This document shows, in pieces, positions 34,669 to 44,116 of a DNA stretch of 64,000 nucleotides. Numbering within the stretch: the first letter of the stretch is position 1; every line of letters starts with the position of its first letter. A program made the position numbers and the translations under genes. The stretch lies in the NCBI RefSeq assembly GCF_000473105.1, contig NZ_KI421498.1:124001-188000 (forward strand). The letters run 5' to 3'. This stretch comes from Phaeobacter inhibens DSM 16374 (GTDB lineage Bacteria; Pseudomonadota; Alphaproteobacteria; Rhodobacterales; Rhodobacteraceae). The notes below the pieces were generated by a model, which worked only from the letters and a program-made list of their open reading frames with translations, did not search any database and had not been told where the DNA came from.

Positions 34669-36930
34669 TCAGCCGACAGCGCGGTTGCCGGGTTGAAAAC
34701 CGATCTGGCCGGAGGCGGTGAAGCGGCCGTTGTCGGCGCGTTCAATCTTGCCCTCGCGCAGCAGCTGGCCAAAGCTGCGCAGCCCGTCTTCGCGGTTGAA
34801 CTCGGTCCCATCAACGCCGCGCACCTTGTTCATCAGCTGTGGGCGGGAGAAGTGATCGCGCCCTTCCACAAAACTCATATAGGCGGCGGCGGCCTCAAGC
34901 AGCTCGCCGAGTTCTACCGCGCCGCTTTCTTCGGCGTAGGCGGCAAATCCGCCCTCGGTGGCGCTGCTTGCAGGGGTGTCTTCGGTCAGGATCGCGGCGG
35001 AGACCCGGCGCGGGCGCACCGGTGCGGCTGGGGCGGCACTGCTGTCGTCGATGCGCTGCTCCTGGACCAGTTTCAACGGTGCCGGGCGGCTGGCGGGTTT
35101 GGCAGGGCGCTGATCGGCGTCGCTGCGGCCTTCACTGCCGGAGGCCGGGCGGGCGTCGGGGCGGCGTGGGCGCACCACGCTGGCCAGATCGTCGCGGTAG
35201 ACCTGCGCGTCATCTTTGCTCTCCAGGGCGCCACCGGCGCTGCGTTCGGTCGAGGCTGCGGCCATCACGGCGCGCAGCTGGCTGTAGGTTTCGCGCGAGG
35301 TGCTGTTTTCGGGGTCTTCCAGACGTTCGTCGGCGGCGGCCATCAGGCGCGCGATATCGCCGTCGGCGGTGCTGGTTGCGCCGCGCTTGGCGCCGGGCTG
35401 CGGGGCCACGGATGCGGCGGCGTCTGCCGGGGTGCTGATGGGTTGCGGGGTCTCTGTCAGCTGCGCAGGGTGCTGAGGCTTTGCCGTGTCGTCGGGCTGA
35501 GGCGCAGCACTGTCCTCTTCGTCGTCATAAGCGGCCAGCGCATCTGAGATATCATCGATATCGTCGCCGCCCAGCAGATCCGCCTCCACCGCGGCGAGTT
35601 CGGCCAGCAGTTCGGCCTCGTCATCGGGGGACAGGCTGCTGTCGGCGGCGGGTTCTGCTTCCGGTGTGTCGGTCTCGGGTGACGGGGTGGGGTGGGCGTC
35701 AACAGCTGTGTCGCCGGTCCCATCATCGACCGCCTCCAGCGTGCCGCTGGCCATGGCGCCTTCGATTTCGCGGCGTTTGACGCGCAGCACGCGGCCCCGC
35801 TTGCGCGGCGTTTCGGTCTTGGCGGGTGTGGCTGCGTCAGCTGTGACCTCGGTCTCTTCGGTCTCTTCGGGCTGTGAGGCTGCAGCGGGCGTGTCGCTAT
35901 TCTGTTCGGCAGCGATATCACCCAGGTTATCTGCGGCGTCTTCGCCAGAGGTGTCGTCATCACCTTCGGGGGTGCTGCTGTCGGCGAAGAACTCTTCGGC
36001 GCCTTCGGGCACATTGGGGATGGCTGTTGTGCCAGATGCGGGAGCGTCCGTTTCAGTTCCAAGGTCAAGGCGGTTCAGCGCCTCGGCGATATCGGCGTCG
36101 CTGTTGGCATCGGCGGCTTCCGTGAGCGTCTCATCCGGCCCCTCATCCGCGATATCTGCATCAACCGCGTCGTGGTCCGCAGAAAGCGCATTGGTGATGT
36201 CTTTCACCGCGTCTTCGCGGGCCTGCTCGGCGTGCTGATCTTCGGTGAACTCATCCGTTGGGGTTTTGGCGACGACCGCGCGGATCCGGCGCAGTTTGGC
36301 CGCGATGCTTTCGGCGGAGGTGACAGTGTCGGCCTGAACAGGCTCGGCCTCAGCTGTATTGGCCAGATCGGTATTGACGTGAGCAGTCTCAACCTCTGCG
36401 GCGACCGGCTCTGCGGCGGGAATTTCGGCCGCAGGGGCCGGCGGCGGAGTCTGTTGTACCGGCTGAAGGGGCACCTCTGCCACGTGGATTGGGGCTTCGC
36501 TCGCGGGCTGAACCTGCGGCGCGGCAGGCGCAGGTTCGACGCGTCTGGCGGAGGGCTCAACCGGGGCAGCGGCGGTCACCGGGGCCGCCGCCGGGGAGGC
36601 GAGGGCGCTGGTGGCGCGGGGCGGCGGGGCATCATCGGCTGGCGGTGCCGGCGTTGCGGCGGGTGGGGCAGTCAGCGTTGCGGCGCGCAGGTGGATGCCT
36701 TCGGCGCTGGTGCGGGCCTCAACCTGGCGGGCGACCTCGCGCTGGGCAATCCGGGCGAGCATCTCGGCGTCCGGCTGGGGCGGTTCTGCCCCGAAGTAGC
36801 GGTCATCGGAGGCGAGATCGCGAAAATACTCCGCAATCGCCTTCATGGTGCCAAATGAATCGTCGAACCCTTCCAATGTGCAGGAAAAAGTCCCGTAGGA
36901 GACTGTCAAAACCTTGTTGTTCTGTACCAT
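34669..36930 (-). CDS. Large acidic conserved protein of unknown function
   Basis: This 753-residue protein has a conserved N-terminal domain (MVQNNKVLTVSYGTFSCTLE, then FGTMKAIAEYFRDLASDDRY), a very long Ala/Pro/Glu/Asp-rich middle of about 530 residues that appears disordered, and a conserved C-terminal domain (LGELLEAAAAYMSFVEGRDH, FSRPQLMNKVRGVDGTEFNR, SFGQLLREGKIER). Homologues occur in Roseobacters and are sometimes labelled CheA, which the sequence does not support: no kinase motifs are present. I chose the ATG at 36930, before the conserved part. It is divergent from thiN. Confidence 0.8.
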   Translation of the reverse strand: MVQNNKVLTVSYGTFSCTLEGFDDSFGTMKAIAEYFRDLASDDRYFGAEPPQPDAEMLARIAQREVARQVEARTSAEGIHLRAATLTAPPAATPAPPADDAPPPRATSALASPAAAPVTAAAPVEPSARRVEPAPAAPQVQPASEAPIHVAEVPLQPVQQTPPPAPAAEIPAAEPVAAEVETAHVNTDLANTAEAEPVQADTVTSAESIAAKLRRIRAVVAKTPTDEFTEDQHAEQAREDAVKDITNALSADHDAVDADIADEGPDETLTEAADANSDADIAEALNRLDLGTETDAPASGTTAIPNVPEGAEEFFADSSTPEGDDDTSGEDAADNLGDIAAEQNSDTPAAASQPEETEETEVTADAATPAKTETPRKRGRVLRVKRREIEGAMASGTLEAVDDGTGDTAVDAHPTPSPETDTPEAEPAADSSLSPDDEAELLAELAAVEADLLGGDDIDDISDALAAYDDEEDSAAPQPDDTAKPQHPAQLTETPQPISTPADAAASVAPQPGAKRGATSTADGDIARLMAAADERLEDPENSTSRETYSQLRAVMAAASTERSAGGALESKDDAQVYRDDLASVVRPRRPDARPASGSEGRSDADQRPAKPASRPAPLKLVQEQRIDDSSAAPAAPVRPRRVSAAILTEDTPASSATEGGFAAYAEESGAVELGELLEAAAAYMSFVEGRDHFSRPQLMNKVRGVDGTEFNREDGLRSFGQLLREGKIERADNGRFTASGQIGFQPGNRAVG

Positions 36931-37069
36931 CGGATAGGTGTCCTCGCCAAAGTCATTGCCGCTTACGTTGCTGGCGCAGGGGGTCAAATTGCGCCCGAAT
37001 CCGTGCAATTGATCGTATCATTTTGTGTTCAGATTGTGGTCTGTTTCCTTTTCTGCCAGTAATCCCGGT

Positions 37070-37735
37070 ATGAAAGAGCTGATTGTTGAGCGGGTTGAGC
37101 CGGTGACGCTGGTTGGCGCCGGGGTGCTGGGACCGGATGATCTGGAGGCGGCGCTGGCGCTGGCCCCGGTGTTGGTCGCGGCGGATGGCGGGGCAGCGCA
37201 TGCGCTGGCGGCGGGGCATCGCCCGGTGGCGGTGATTGGCGACCTGGATTCGCTGGCAGCGGAAGTGCAGGCGGATCTGGCGCCGGGGGCGCTGCATCAT
37301 GTGACCGAGCAGACCACCACAGATTTCGACAAGGCGCTGCGGATGATCGGCGCGCCGGTGGTGTTGGGAGTTGGATTTCTGGGCGGCCGGATCGACCATC
37401 AGCTGGCCGGATTCAACACGCTGGTACAACCCCATCCCAGTCCCTGCGTGCTGCTTGGCCCGCAGGAGGTGGTGTTCCATCTGCGCGGTGAGATCGCGCT
37501 GCCGCTGGCGGCGGGGGAGGTGGTGTCGCTGTTCCCGATGCAGCAGGTCACCGGCTGGTCGGAGGGGCTGGCGTGGCCCATCGAGGGCTTGCGGCTGGAT
37601 CCGATGGCGCGGGTCGGGACCTCTAACCGGGCGACGGGGCCGGTGCGGCTCAGGGCGGATGGGCCGGGGATGCTGGTTATTTTGCCGCGGGCCCGGCTGG
37701 CGGATGTCGTGGCCGCGTTACAGGCGCAGGCCTGA
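37070..37735 (+). CDS. thiN: Thiamine pyrophosphokinase
   Basis: The 221-residue protein has the TPK motifs in order: AADGGAAHAL, VIGDLDSL, TTDFDKALRM, and GVGFLGGRIDHQLAGFNTL; the C-terminal beta domain follows with LFPMQQVTGWSEGLAWPIEG. It converts thiamine to thiamine diphosphate with ATP. The frame is open upstream; the ATG at 37070 starts the family region. It is convergent with an EamA transporter gene. Confidence 0.92.
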   Translation: MKELIVERVEPVTLVGAGVLGPDDLEAALALAPVLVAADGGAAHALAAGHRPVAVIGDLDSLAAEVQADLAPGALHHVTEQTTTDFDKALRMIGAPVVLGVGFLGGRIDHQLAGFNTLVQPHPSPCVLLGPQEVVFHLRGEIALPLAAGEVVSLFPMQQVTGWSEGLAWPIEGLRLDPMARVGTSNRATGPVRLRADGPGMLVILPRARLADVVAALQAQA

Positions 37736-37772
37736 TACGCGGGCCTTGTTCTGCCCTAACCGGCCGAGCCGA

Positions 37773-38735
37773 TCAGACCGCCGGCTGTTCGGGTGCGATG
37801 GGCGGATCCTTGAGCAGGAGCGCGGCCCTATCGGCGGCGGCCTTTTGCAGCTGGATCTGGCGTTCGCGCAGGATTACGAAGAGACCGGCGGCAATGGTGA
37901 TCAGGATGCCGATTGCGGCGAGGCCGTTTGGCAGCTCATCAAAGATCCACAGGCCGATGAGGGCTGCGACCGGAATTTCCAGGTACTGCATCGAGGCCAG
38001 TGTGGCAGCGGGTGCGTAGCGCAAGCTCCATGTCATCAGCAGATGCGCGGCGGTGCCCAGCAGGCCGATTGCGGCCAGAAGGCCCCATTGCTCAGCATTT
38101 GGTGTGATCAGCGTCAGCACCGGACTATCCGTGATCTGGCCCAGCAGCAGCACGGGGGCCAGTAGCACGCAGGCCATGGTGCCGGAGACCGCCTGAAGGC
38201 CCACCGGATCGGTGTCCTTGGCGATCTGGCGGGTGACCAGCATGAACAGCGCAAAGATCACCGCCACCATCAGGGGCCAGAGCGCGTGCCAGCCGACCGT
38301 TACAAAGCTGGGCTGGATCACCAGAAGTGTACCGCCAAATCCGACAATGCAGGCCAGAAGACGGATCATGCCCACCTCTTCGCCCAGCACATATTTGCCG
38401 AGGAGCAGCATGATGAAAGGCATCACAAAGGCAATCGCCACCGCATCCGCAAGCGGCAGGTATTTCAAACCGGTGAACATGGCACCAATGCCCGCGATAT
38501 GTAGCAGCGTGCGCACAAAGGTGAGGCGCAACACGCGGCCCTGCATTCGCCAGATGCGGCCTGTTGCCCAGATCAGCGGGGCCAGCAGCAGAACCTGAGC
38601 GGCAAAGCGGACAAACAGCAGCTGGCCAAGAGGGATATGCGCCCCCAGGAGTTTGGCCACCGCATCCCCCATCGGGGCGGTGATGCAGAAGCCTAGCATC
38701 AGGAGGATGCCGAGAGAGGGGCGGTCATGTGTCAT
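37773..38735 (-). CDS. EamA-family (DMT) transporter
   Basis: A 320-residue inner-membrane protein with about ten helices in two EamA repeats; the second half begins around GWHALWPLMVAVIFALFMLV. The first half contains LKYLPLADAVAIAFVMPFIM, a typical EamA segment. The C-terminal 30 residues are soluble and charged. Substrates in this family include amino acids and metabolites; none can be assigned. It stands alone between convergent thiN and sdaA. Confidence 0.88.
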   Translation of the reverse strand: MTHDRPSLGILLMLGFCITAPMGDAVAKLLGAHIPLGQLLFVRFAAQVLLLAPLIWATGRIWRMQGRVLRLTFVRTLLHIAGIGAMFTGLKYLPLADAVAIAFVMPFIMLLLGKYVLGEEVGMIRLLACIVGFGGTLLVIQPSFVTVGWHALWPLMVAVIFALFMLVTRQIAKDTDPVGLQAVSGTMACVLLAPVLLLGQITDSPVLTLITPNAEQWGLLAAIGLLGTAAHLLMTWSLRYAPAATLASMQYLEIPVAALIGLWIFDELPNGLAAIGILITIAAGLFVILRERQIQLQKAAADRAALLLKDPPIAPEQPAV

Positions 38736-38847
38736 GCGGCCACGCTAGGCGCGGGCGCATGGGGATGCAAGCAAGGGTTGCGATTTGGAACCGGTGGGAT
38801 GCGTGTTGAGTGTGATCTGCGTCCCGCCAGAAAGAGGTCCTGTGTTC

Positions 38848-40221
38848 TCAGCAGTTCGGCACGTTCACCGCAAGGCCACCGAGCGAGGTTTCCTTATACT
38901 TGTCATGCATGTCTTCGCCGGTCTGGCGCATGGTCTCAATACAGGCATCCAGCGGCACGAAGTGCTGGCCGTCACCGCGCAGGGCGAGGGAGGCGGCGGA
39001 GACCGCCTTGATCGCTGCCAATCCATTGCGCTCGATGCAGGGCACCTGCACCAGACCTTTCACAGGGTCGCAGGTCATGCCCAGGTGATGCTCCAGCGCG
39101 ATCTCAGCCGCGTTCTCTACCTGTTCGGGTGTGCCACCCATCACCGCGCAGAGACCCGCAGCGGACATGGCGGCGGCTGATCCAACTTCGGCCTGACAAC
39201 CAGCCTCGGCACCCGAAATTGACGCGTTGTATTTCACAAGACCCGCGATGGCGGCCGCGGTCAGCAGGAAATCCTCGACGTGGCTTTCCGATGCGCCCGG
39301 CACATGGTCGAGATAGTAACGAATCACTGCGGGCAGAGTGCCGGCAGCGCCATTGGTTGGCGCGGTTACCACCTGACCACCGGCAGCGTTTTCTTCGTTC
39401 ACCGCCATCGCATAAACGCTCATCCAGTCGTTGATGGTGTGGGGCGCATTCAGGTTCATGCCGCGCTCAGCAAGCAGAGCGTCGTGGATGCCCTTAGCCC
39501 GGCGGCGCACATTCAGGCCACCCGGCAGGATGCCGTCACGCTCCAGCCCGCGGTTGATACAGTCGTTCATCACCTGCCAGATACGGGCGGTGCCTTTGGA
39601 GAGGCTAACCTCGCAACCGCGGGCGATTTCATTGGCGCGTTTCATCTGCGCGATGTTCTTACCGCTGGATTTCGCCATTTCGAGCATTTCATTGGCAGAT
39701 TTGAATGGGAAGGGCACAGGGTCGCCTTCGTCGGTTGCCTTGCCGGCAGCCAGCTCTTCCTCTGTCACGACAAAACCACCACCGATCGAGTAATAGACCT
39801 GCCGCAGAATGACGTCGCCCTGCGCATCGGTTGCCATCAAAATCATGCCATTTGCGTGACCGTCCAGCGCGTGATCGTAGTCGAATACCAGATCGGTTTT
39901 TGGCACAAAGGCCAGCGTGCCCAGCCCCTCGGGGCTGACAGTGCCGCTGGCCTCGATCTCAGCAAGGGTGACCTGCGCTTTGGCGTCGTCATAGGTTTCC
40001 GGCACATAGCCTGCGAGGCCCAGAATGGTGGCGCGGTCAGTGGCGTGGCCAACGCCGGTAAAGGCGAGCGAGCCATGCAGCGAGGCGCGCAACCCATGAA
40101 ATTCGAAGGGTGATGCGCGCATCATATCGAGGAACTTTGCGGCGGCCACCATCGGCCCCATGGTGTGCGAGGAGGACGGGCCAATGCCCACTTTGAACAT
40201 GTCGAAGACGGAGAGAAACAT
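38848..40221 (-). CDS. sdaA: L-serine ammonia-lyase, iron-sulphur dependent
   Basis: The 457-residue protein has the SdaA layout: N-terminal FDMFKVGIGPSSSHTMGPM and a C-terminal catalytic domain with TAPTNGAAGTLPAVIRYYLD, GCQAEVGSAAAMSAAGLCAV and HHLGMTCDPVKGLVQVPCIE. The cysteines in the last segments bind the 4Fe-4S cluster. It deaminates serine to pyruvate and ammonia. The frame is open far upstream, but the ATG at 40221 starts the conserved part and overlaps the gst stop by one base (TAATG). Confidence 0.95.
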   Translation of the reverse strand: MFLSVFDMFKVGIGPSSSHTMGPMVAAAKFLDMMRASPFEFHGLRASLHGSLAFTGVGHATDRATILGLAGYVPETYDDAKAQVTLAEIEASGTVSPEGLGTLAFVPKTDLVFDYDHALDGHANGMILMATDAQGDVILRQVYYSIGGGFVVTEEELAAGKATDEGDPVPFPFKSANEMLEMAKSSGKNIAQMKRANEIARGCEVSLSKGTARIWQVMNDCINRGLERDGILPGGLNVRRRAKGIHDALLAERGMNLNAPHTINDWMSVYAMAVNEENAAGGQVVTAPTNGAAGTLPAVIRYYLDHVPGASESHVEDFLLTAAAIAGLVKYNASISGAEAGCQAEVGSAAAMSAAGLCAVMGGTPEQVENAAEIALEHHLGMTCDPVKGLVQVPCIERNGLAAIKAVSAASLALRGDGQHFVPLDACIETMRQTGEDMHDKYKETSLGGLAVNVPNC

Positions 40222-40955
40222 TAGATGGCTGATCCTTCTGGCGGATAGGCGAGATGTGGCTGTGTGAACGGGGTTGTGCCCAGACCTTCGGCCTGACAGG
40301 CGCTGCTGGTGCTGGCGCGGGTCTCCAGCTGGGCCAGCAGGCGGGCCAGATGCGGTGTATCGGCGAGGCGGAACCAGCTGCGATCGCTGTTGCTGGGATA
40401 AAGTGCCATCCAGCGCATCATACAAGCTAGGTAAAGCGTCAGAGCGGTTGGTCGATTGGTATCGTGACTGTCTGCAGCCGCTATAAACAGTTCAGGTTGA
40501 TCCGCAGCTGCGGTCTCCAGACTGTGCAGGTGGGTTTGGAGCCGGTCGCGCAGGGTGGCCTGGAGTTGGCCTTGCTGGGTCAGATCGTCACCGATGTATT
40601 TTCGCGGATAGAACAGCATTCGCAGATCGGCGTGCAGCGTGTTTGAGGCGAAGAACAGCCATTTTAGAAAGGCGGCGCGCAGCGGGGAGGTGACCGTAGA
40701 AACCAGACCTGTGTCCGGGTGGCGGTCGCCCAGCCACAACAGGATCGCGGCGGTTTCAAAGATTGCACCATCGGGCGTTTCCAGCACCGGAATCAAACCA
40801 CCGGGATTGAGCGCACGATAGGCGGCTCCATGCTGCGCACCAGCGCGGCGATCCACCAGCGCGGTTTCATAGGGTAGGCCCATCTCTTCCAACGCGAGCC
40901 GGATCACCAACGAGGCGTTGTCTGGGGCGTAGTGCAGGCGATAAAGATCTGTCAT
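40221..40955 (-). CDS. Glutathione S-transferase family protein
   Basis: A 244-residue protein with an N-terminal thioredoxin-fold half (DLYRLHYAPDNASLVIRLAL, then LNPGGLIPVLETPDGAIFET and AAILLWLGDRH) and a helical C-terminal half. The Pro in GLIPVLE is the conserved cis-Pro. The likely active residue near the N-terminus is Ser/Asn rather than Tyr. Its stop overlaps the sdaA start, so the two are translated together. Substrate unknown. The frame is open upstream; ATG at 40955 matches the family. Confidence 0.88.
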   Translation of the reverse strand: MTDLYRLHYAPDNASLVIRLALEEMGLPYETALVDRRAGAQHGAAYRALNPGGLIPVLETPDGAIFETAAILLWLGDRHPDTGLVSTVTSPLRAAFLKWLFFASNTLHADLRMLFYPRKYIGDDLTQQGQLQATLRDRLQTHLHSLETAAADQPELFIAAADSHDTNRPTALTLYLACMMRWMALYPSNSDRSWFRLADTPHLARLLAQLETRASTSSACQAEGLGTTPFTQPHLAYPPEGSAI

Positions 40956-41201
40956 GGACTTAGCATATAGGGGCTGTACGGGCATGGGTAACGCCCGTTT
41001 CCGACGTTTCCAATAGGAAACACGCAGTTTGCGCAAACGGTGGCAGCGCATCGCCCAGTGGATCCTGCCGAGGTGGTGAAACGCAAGTAACGGCAATGAT
41101 AAGACCGGGCCGTAAAATCCCCCCAGCAGATGAGGTCTGCCCCTCGCGCCGGCGGGTGAATAGGCTTATACCATACTGAACATGAGCAGGGAGTCACCAC
41201 C

Positions 41202-41990
41202 ATGGCAGGGGAATTGTCACCCATCGACAGGGCTAAATTTGTTGCCGCCAAACGCGCCGCAGACATGGTCGAAGATGGCATGCGCGTGGGGCTGGGCACA
41301 GGCTCCACAGCCGCCTGGCTGGTGCGCTGTCTGGGCGACATGGTTCAAAACGACGGTCTGCGCATCAAGGGCGTGCCGACCTCCACCCGCACCGCGGAGC
41401 TGGCCCGGGATGTGGGGATCGAGATCCTGACACTGGATGAGGCGAAATGGCTGGATCTGACCATTGACGGGGCGGATGAATTTGACCGCGATCTGAACCT
41501 GATCAAGGGTGGTGGCGGGGCGTTGCTGCAGGAGAAGATTGTCGCCACAGCCTCGGATCGGATGGTGGTGATTGCCGATAAGGCCAAGGAGGTCGAGAGC
41601 CTTGGCGCCTTTCCCCTGCCGGTCGAGGTGATCCCTTTTGGCTGGCAGACCACGCAGGCGCTGCTGGAGGAGACTTTGGTGGCGATGGAGGTCATGGGGC
41701 GCAAAACCACCCTGCGGATGAACGGGGATGCGGCGCTGGTGACTGATGAGGGCAATCATATTCTGGATCTGCATCTCAACCGTATCGGCAATGTCCGGCA
41801 AATGGCGCTGGTGCTGAACCAGATCCCCGGCGTGGTTGAGAACGGGCTGTTCATCGACATCTGTGACACCGTGGTGGTGGGCTACGGCGATGGCAAGGTT
41901 GAGGTGCGCGACATCAACGAGGGCACGGTGGAGACCGACCGGCTGGATTTTGTCGAGAGTGAAAACCTGTTCACGGATCTGAGTGACTAA
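41202..41990 (+). CDS. rpiA: Ribose-5-phosphate isomerase A
   Basis: This 262-residue protein has the RpiA motifs: GLGTGSTAAWLVRCLG, LTIDGADEFDRDLNLIKGGG and GALLQEKIVATASDRMVVIA. It interconverts ribose 5-phosphate and ribulose 5-phosphate in the pentose phosphate pathway. AGGGAG lies before the ATG. A small P-loop protein and glutathione reductase follow on the same strand, and NADPH supply is a loose functional link. Confidence 0.96.
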   Translation: MAGELSPIDRAKFVAAKRAADMVEDGMRVGLGTGSTAAWLVRCLGDMVQNDGLRIKGVPTSTRTAELARDVGIEILTLDEAKWLDLTIDGADEFDRDLNLIKGGGGALLQEKIVATASDRMVVIADKAKEVESLGAFPLPVEVIPFGWQTTQALLEETLVAMEVMGRKTTLRMNGDAALVTDEGNHILDLHLNRIGNVRQMALVLNQIPGVVENGLFIDICDTVVVGYGDGKVEVRDINEGTVETDRLDFVESENLFTDLSD

Positions 41991-42027
41991 CGCAAGATAG
42001 CCTGTCTTGGCCTTATCGAGGGTTTCC

Positions 42028-42540
42028 ATGTCTGCATTCCAACCCACGTCTTCGACGCCGACCTTGCACATGCTGTGCGGGAAAATTGCCGCCGGGAAAT
42101 CCACGCTGGCCGCGCGGTTGGCGGCGGATCAAGGGACAATCCTGCTGGCCGAAGATGACTGGCTGCATGCTTTGTTTGCCGATCAGATGTCGTCGCCTCA
42201 GGATTATGTACGCTGTGCGGCAAAGCTGCGCGGAATCATGGCGGCGCATGTTGCCTCGCTCTTGCAGGCTGGGGTTTCGGTTGTTCTCGACTTTCCCGCG
42301 AATACTGTCGAAACCCGCGCGTGGCTGCGCCGTTTGATTGATCAGACCGGCGCGGCCCATCAGCTGCATGTCTTGGATGTGCCAGATGATCTATGTCTGG
42401 CGCGGCTCCGTCTGCGCAACGCGGGGGGCGTGCATCCCTTTGCGGCAACCGAAGCGCAGTTTCACGCGTTCAGCAAGCATTTTGCTTATCCTACTGAACA
42501 GGAAGGGTTCACGCTCGTGGTACATGGGGCAGCAGAGTGA
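42028..42540 (+). CDS. Small P-loop ATP-binding protein (kinase-like)
   Basis: A 170-residue protein with a Walker A motif in LCGKIAAGKSTLAARLAAD, an acidic strand (ILLAEDDWLHALF) and a later VVLDFPANTVETRAWLR segment. This is the AAA_33-type layout of small kinases that phosphorylate metabolites or RNA ends. GAGG seven bases before the ATG at 42028 sets the start. It follows rpiA by 37 bases on the same strand. Substrate unknown. Confidence 0.82.
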   Translation: MSAFQPTSSTPTLHMLCGKIAAGKSTLAARLAADQGTILLAEDDWLHALFADQMSSPQDYVRCAAKLRGIMAAHVASLLQAGVSVVLDFPANTVETRAWLRRLIDQTGAAHQLHVLDVPDDLCLARLRLRNAGGVHPFAATEAQFHAFSKHFAYPTEQEGFTLVVHGAAE

Positions 42541-42691
42541 TCCCGCCCTTGCTTCTTCACGCGCCCTTCACGGTTTCGCGACTAAACCACGCTTGGCATT
42601 ATAAACCGGCCACCGCACCCCCACCTGCGAGACTGGCAATTACCTCTGCGCTATGTGATACCTCGCGCAAGATATGAGAAGGGCGACTAAC

Positions 42692-44047
42692 ATGAGCTTT
42701 GATTACGATCTCTTTGTCATCGGCGGCGGTTCCGGTGGGGTGCGTGCGGCGCGGGTGGCAGCACAGCGCGGCGTCAAGGTGGCGCTGGCGGAGGAAGACC
42801 GCTATGGCGGCACCTGCGTGATCCGGGGCTGCGTGCCGAAAAAGCTCATGGTGTTTGCCAGCGAATATGCGGGCATGGTTGAGGACGCGCAGGCCTATGG
42901 CTGGGATCTGTCGCCCGGCAGCTTTGACTGGGATCGGTTCAAGACCAAACTGCACGCCGAGCTGGACCGGCTGGAAGGGATCTATCGGAATATCCTGAAA
43001 AATAACGAGGTCGAGACCTTTGATCAGCGCGCCAAACTGGCGGATGCCCACACGGTGGAGCTGGCGGACGGCACCCGCAAGACGGCGAAACATATCCTGA
43101 TCGCGACCGGTGGCTGGCCGGTGACGCCGGAGTTCCCCGGCTCGGAGCTGGCGATCACCTCAAACGAGATCTTCCATCTGGAAAAACTGCCCGAAACCAT
43201 GCTGATTGTCGGCGGCGGCTATATCGCCTGCGAATTTGCCGGCATCATGAACGGGCTGGGGGTCAAGACCACGCAGTATTATCGCGGTGCGCAGATCCTG
43301 CGCGGCTTTGATGATGAGGCACGCGGGCTGATCTCCGAAGAGATGTGCCAGTCCGGTATTGATCTGCACCTGGGCACCAATGTGCTGGAGATGCGCAAAG
43401 AGGGCGACAAGATCTGGGTGAAAGCGACCAATGGCAATGAGAGCCTGTTCGATCAGGTGATGTTCGCCACAGGTCGGGCCCCTAATGCCGATGGCCTCGG
43501 GCTTGAGGAACTGGGCATTGAGCGTGACCGCGCCGGGGCCATTGTGGTGGATCAGTACAGCCAGACCGGCGTGCCCTCGGTCTATGCGGTGGGGGATGTC
43601 ACCAACCGGGTGAACCTGACGCCGGTGGCGATCCGTGAAGGCATGGCTTTTGTCGAGACGGTGTTTGCGGGCAATCCGACAAGCCCGGATCATGAGTTGA
43701 TCCCAACGGCGATCTTTACCCAGCCTGAGATGGGTACTGTGGGCCTGAGCGAGGAAGCGGCGGCCGAGCAGGAAGAGATCGAGGTCTATGCGACCTCCTT
43801 CAAACCGATGCAGCAGGCCTTTGCCGGGCGGGCGCAACGGGTGCTGATGAAGCTGATCGTCTCCAAGGCGACGCGCAAGGTGCTGGGATGTCATATCGTC
43901 GCCCCCGGCGCGGGTGAAATGATCCAGCTGGCGGGCATCGCCGTAAAAATGGGCGCAACAAAAGAAGACTTTGATCGCACCGTGGCGGTGCATCCGACCA
44001 TGTCTGAAGAGCTGGTCACGATGAAGACACCAGTGCGGACGGCTTGA
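42692..44047 (+). CDS. gor: Glutathione-disulphide reductase
   Basis: The 451-residue protein has the FAD motif GGGSGGVRAARVAA, the redox pair C42 and C47 in YGGTCVIRGCVPKKLM, the NAD(P)H motif GGGYIACEFAGIMNGLG and the C-terminal catalytic HPTMSEE. The YRGAQILRGFD segment has arginines suited to NADPH. It regenerates reduced glutathione. GAGAAGGG lies before the ATG at 42692. Confidence 0.95.
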   Translation: MSFDYDLFVIGGGSGGVRAARVAAQRGVKVALAEEDRYGGTCVIRGCVPKKLMVFASEYAGMVEDAQAYGWDLSPGSFDWDRFKTKLHAELDRLEGIYRNILKNNEVETFDQRAKLADAHTVELADGTRKTAKHILIATGGWPVTPEFPGSELAITSNEIFHLEKLPETMLIVGGGYIACEFAGIMNGLGVKTTQYYRGAQILRGFDDEARGLISEEMCQSGIDLHLGTNVLEMRKEGDKIWVKATNGNESLFDQVMFATGRAPNADGLGLEELGIERDRAGAIVVDQYSQTGVPSVYAVGDVTNRVNLTPVAIREGMAFVETVFAGNPTSPDHELIPTAIFTQPEMGTVGLSEEAAAEQEEIEVYATSFKPMQQAFAGRAQRVLMKLIVSKATRKVLGCHIVAPGAGEMIQLAGIAVKMGATKEDFDRTVAVHPTMSEELVTMKTPVRTA

Positions 44048-44116
44048 TTTTTCAGGCAGAAACCACAGGTAGGAACAATAAGCCGCGATGGGCGGCGAGA
44101 TAGGGATTGGACACAT

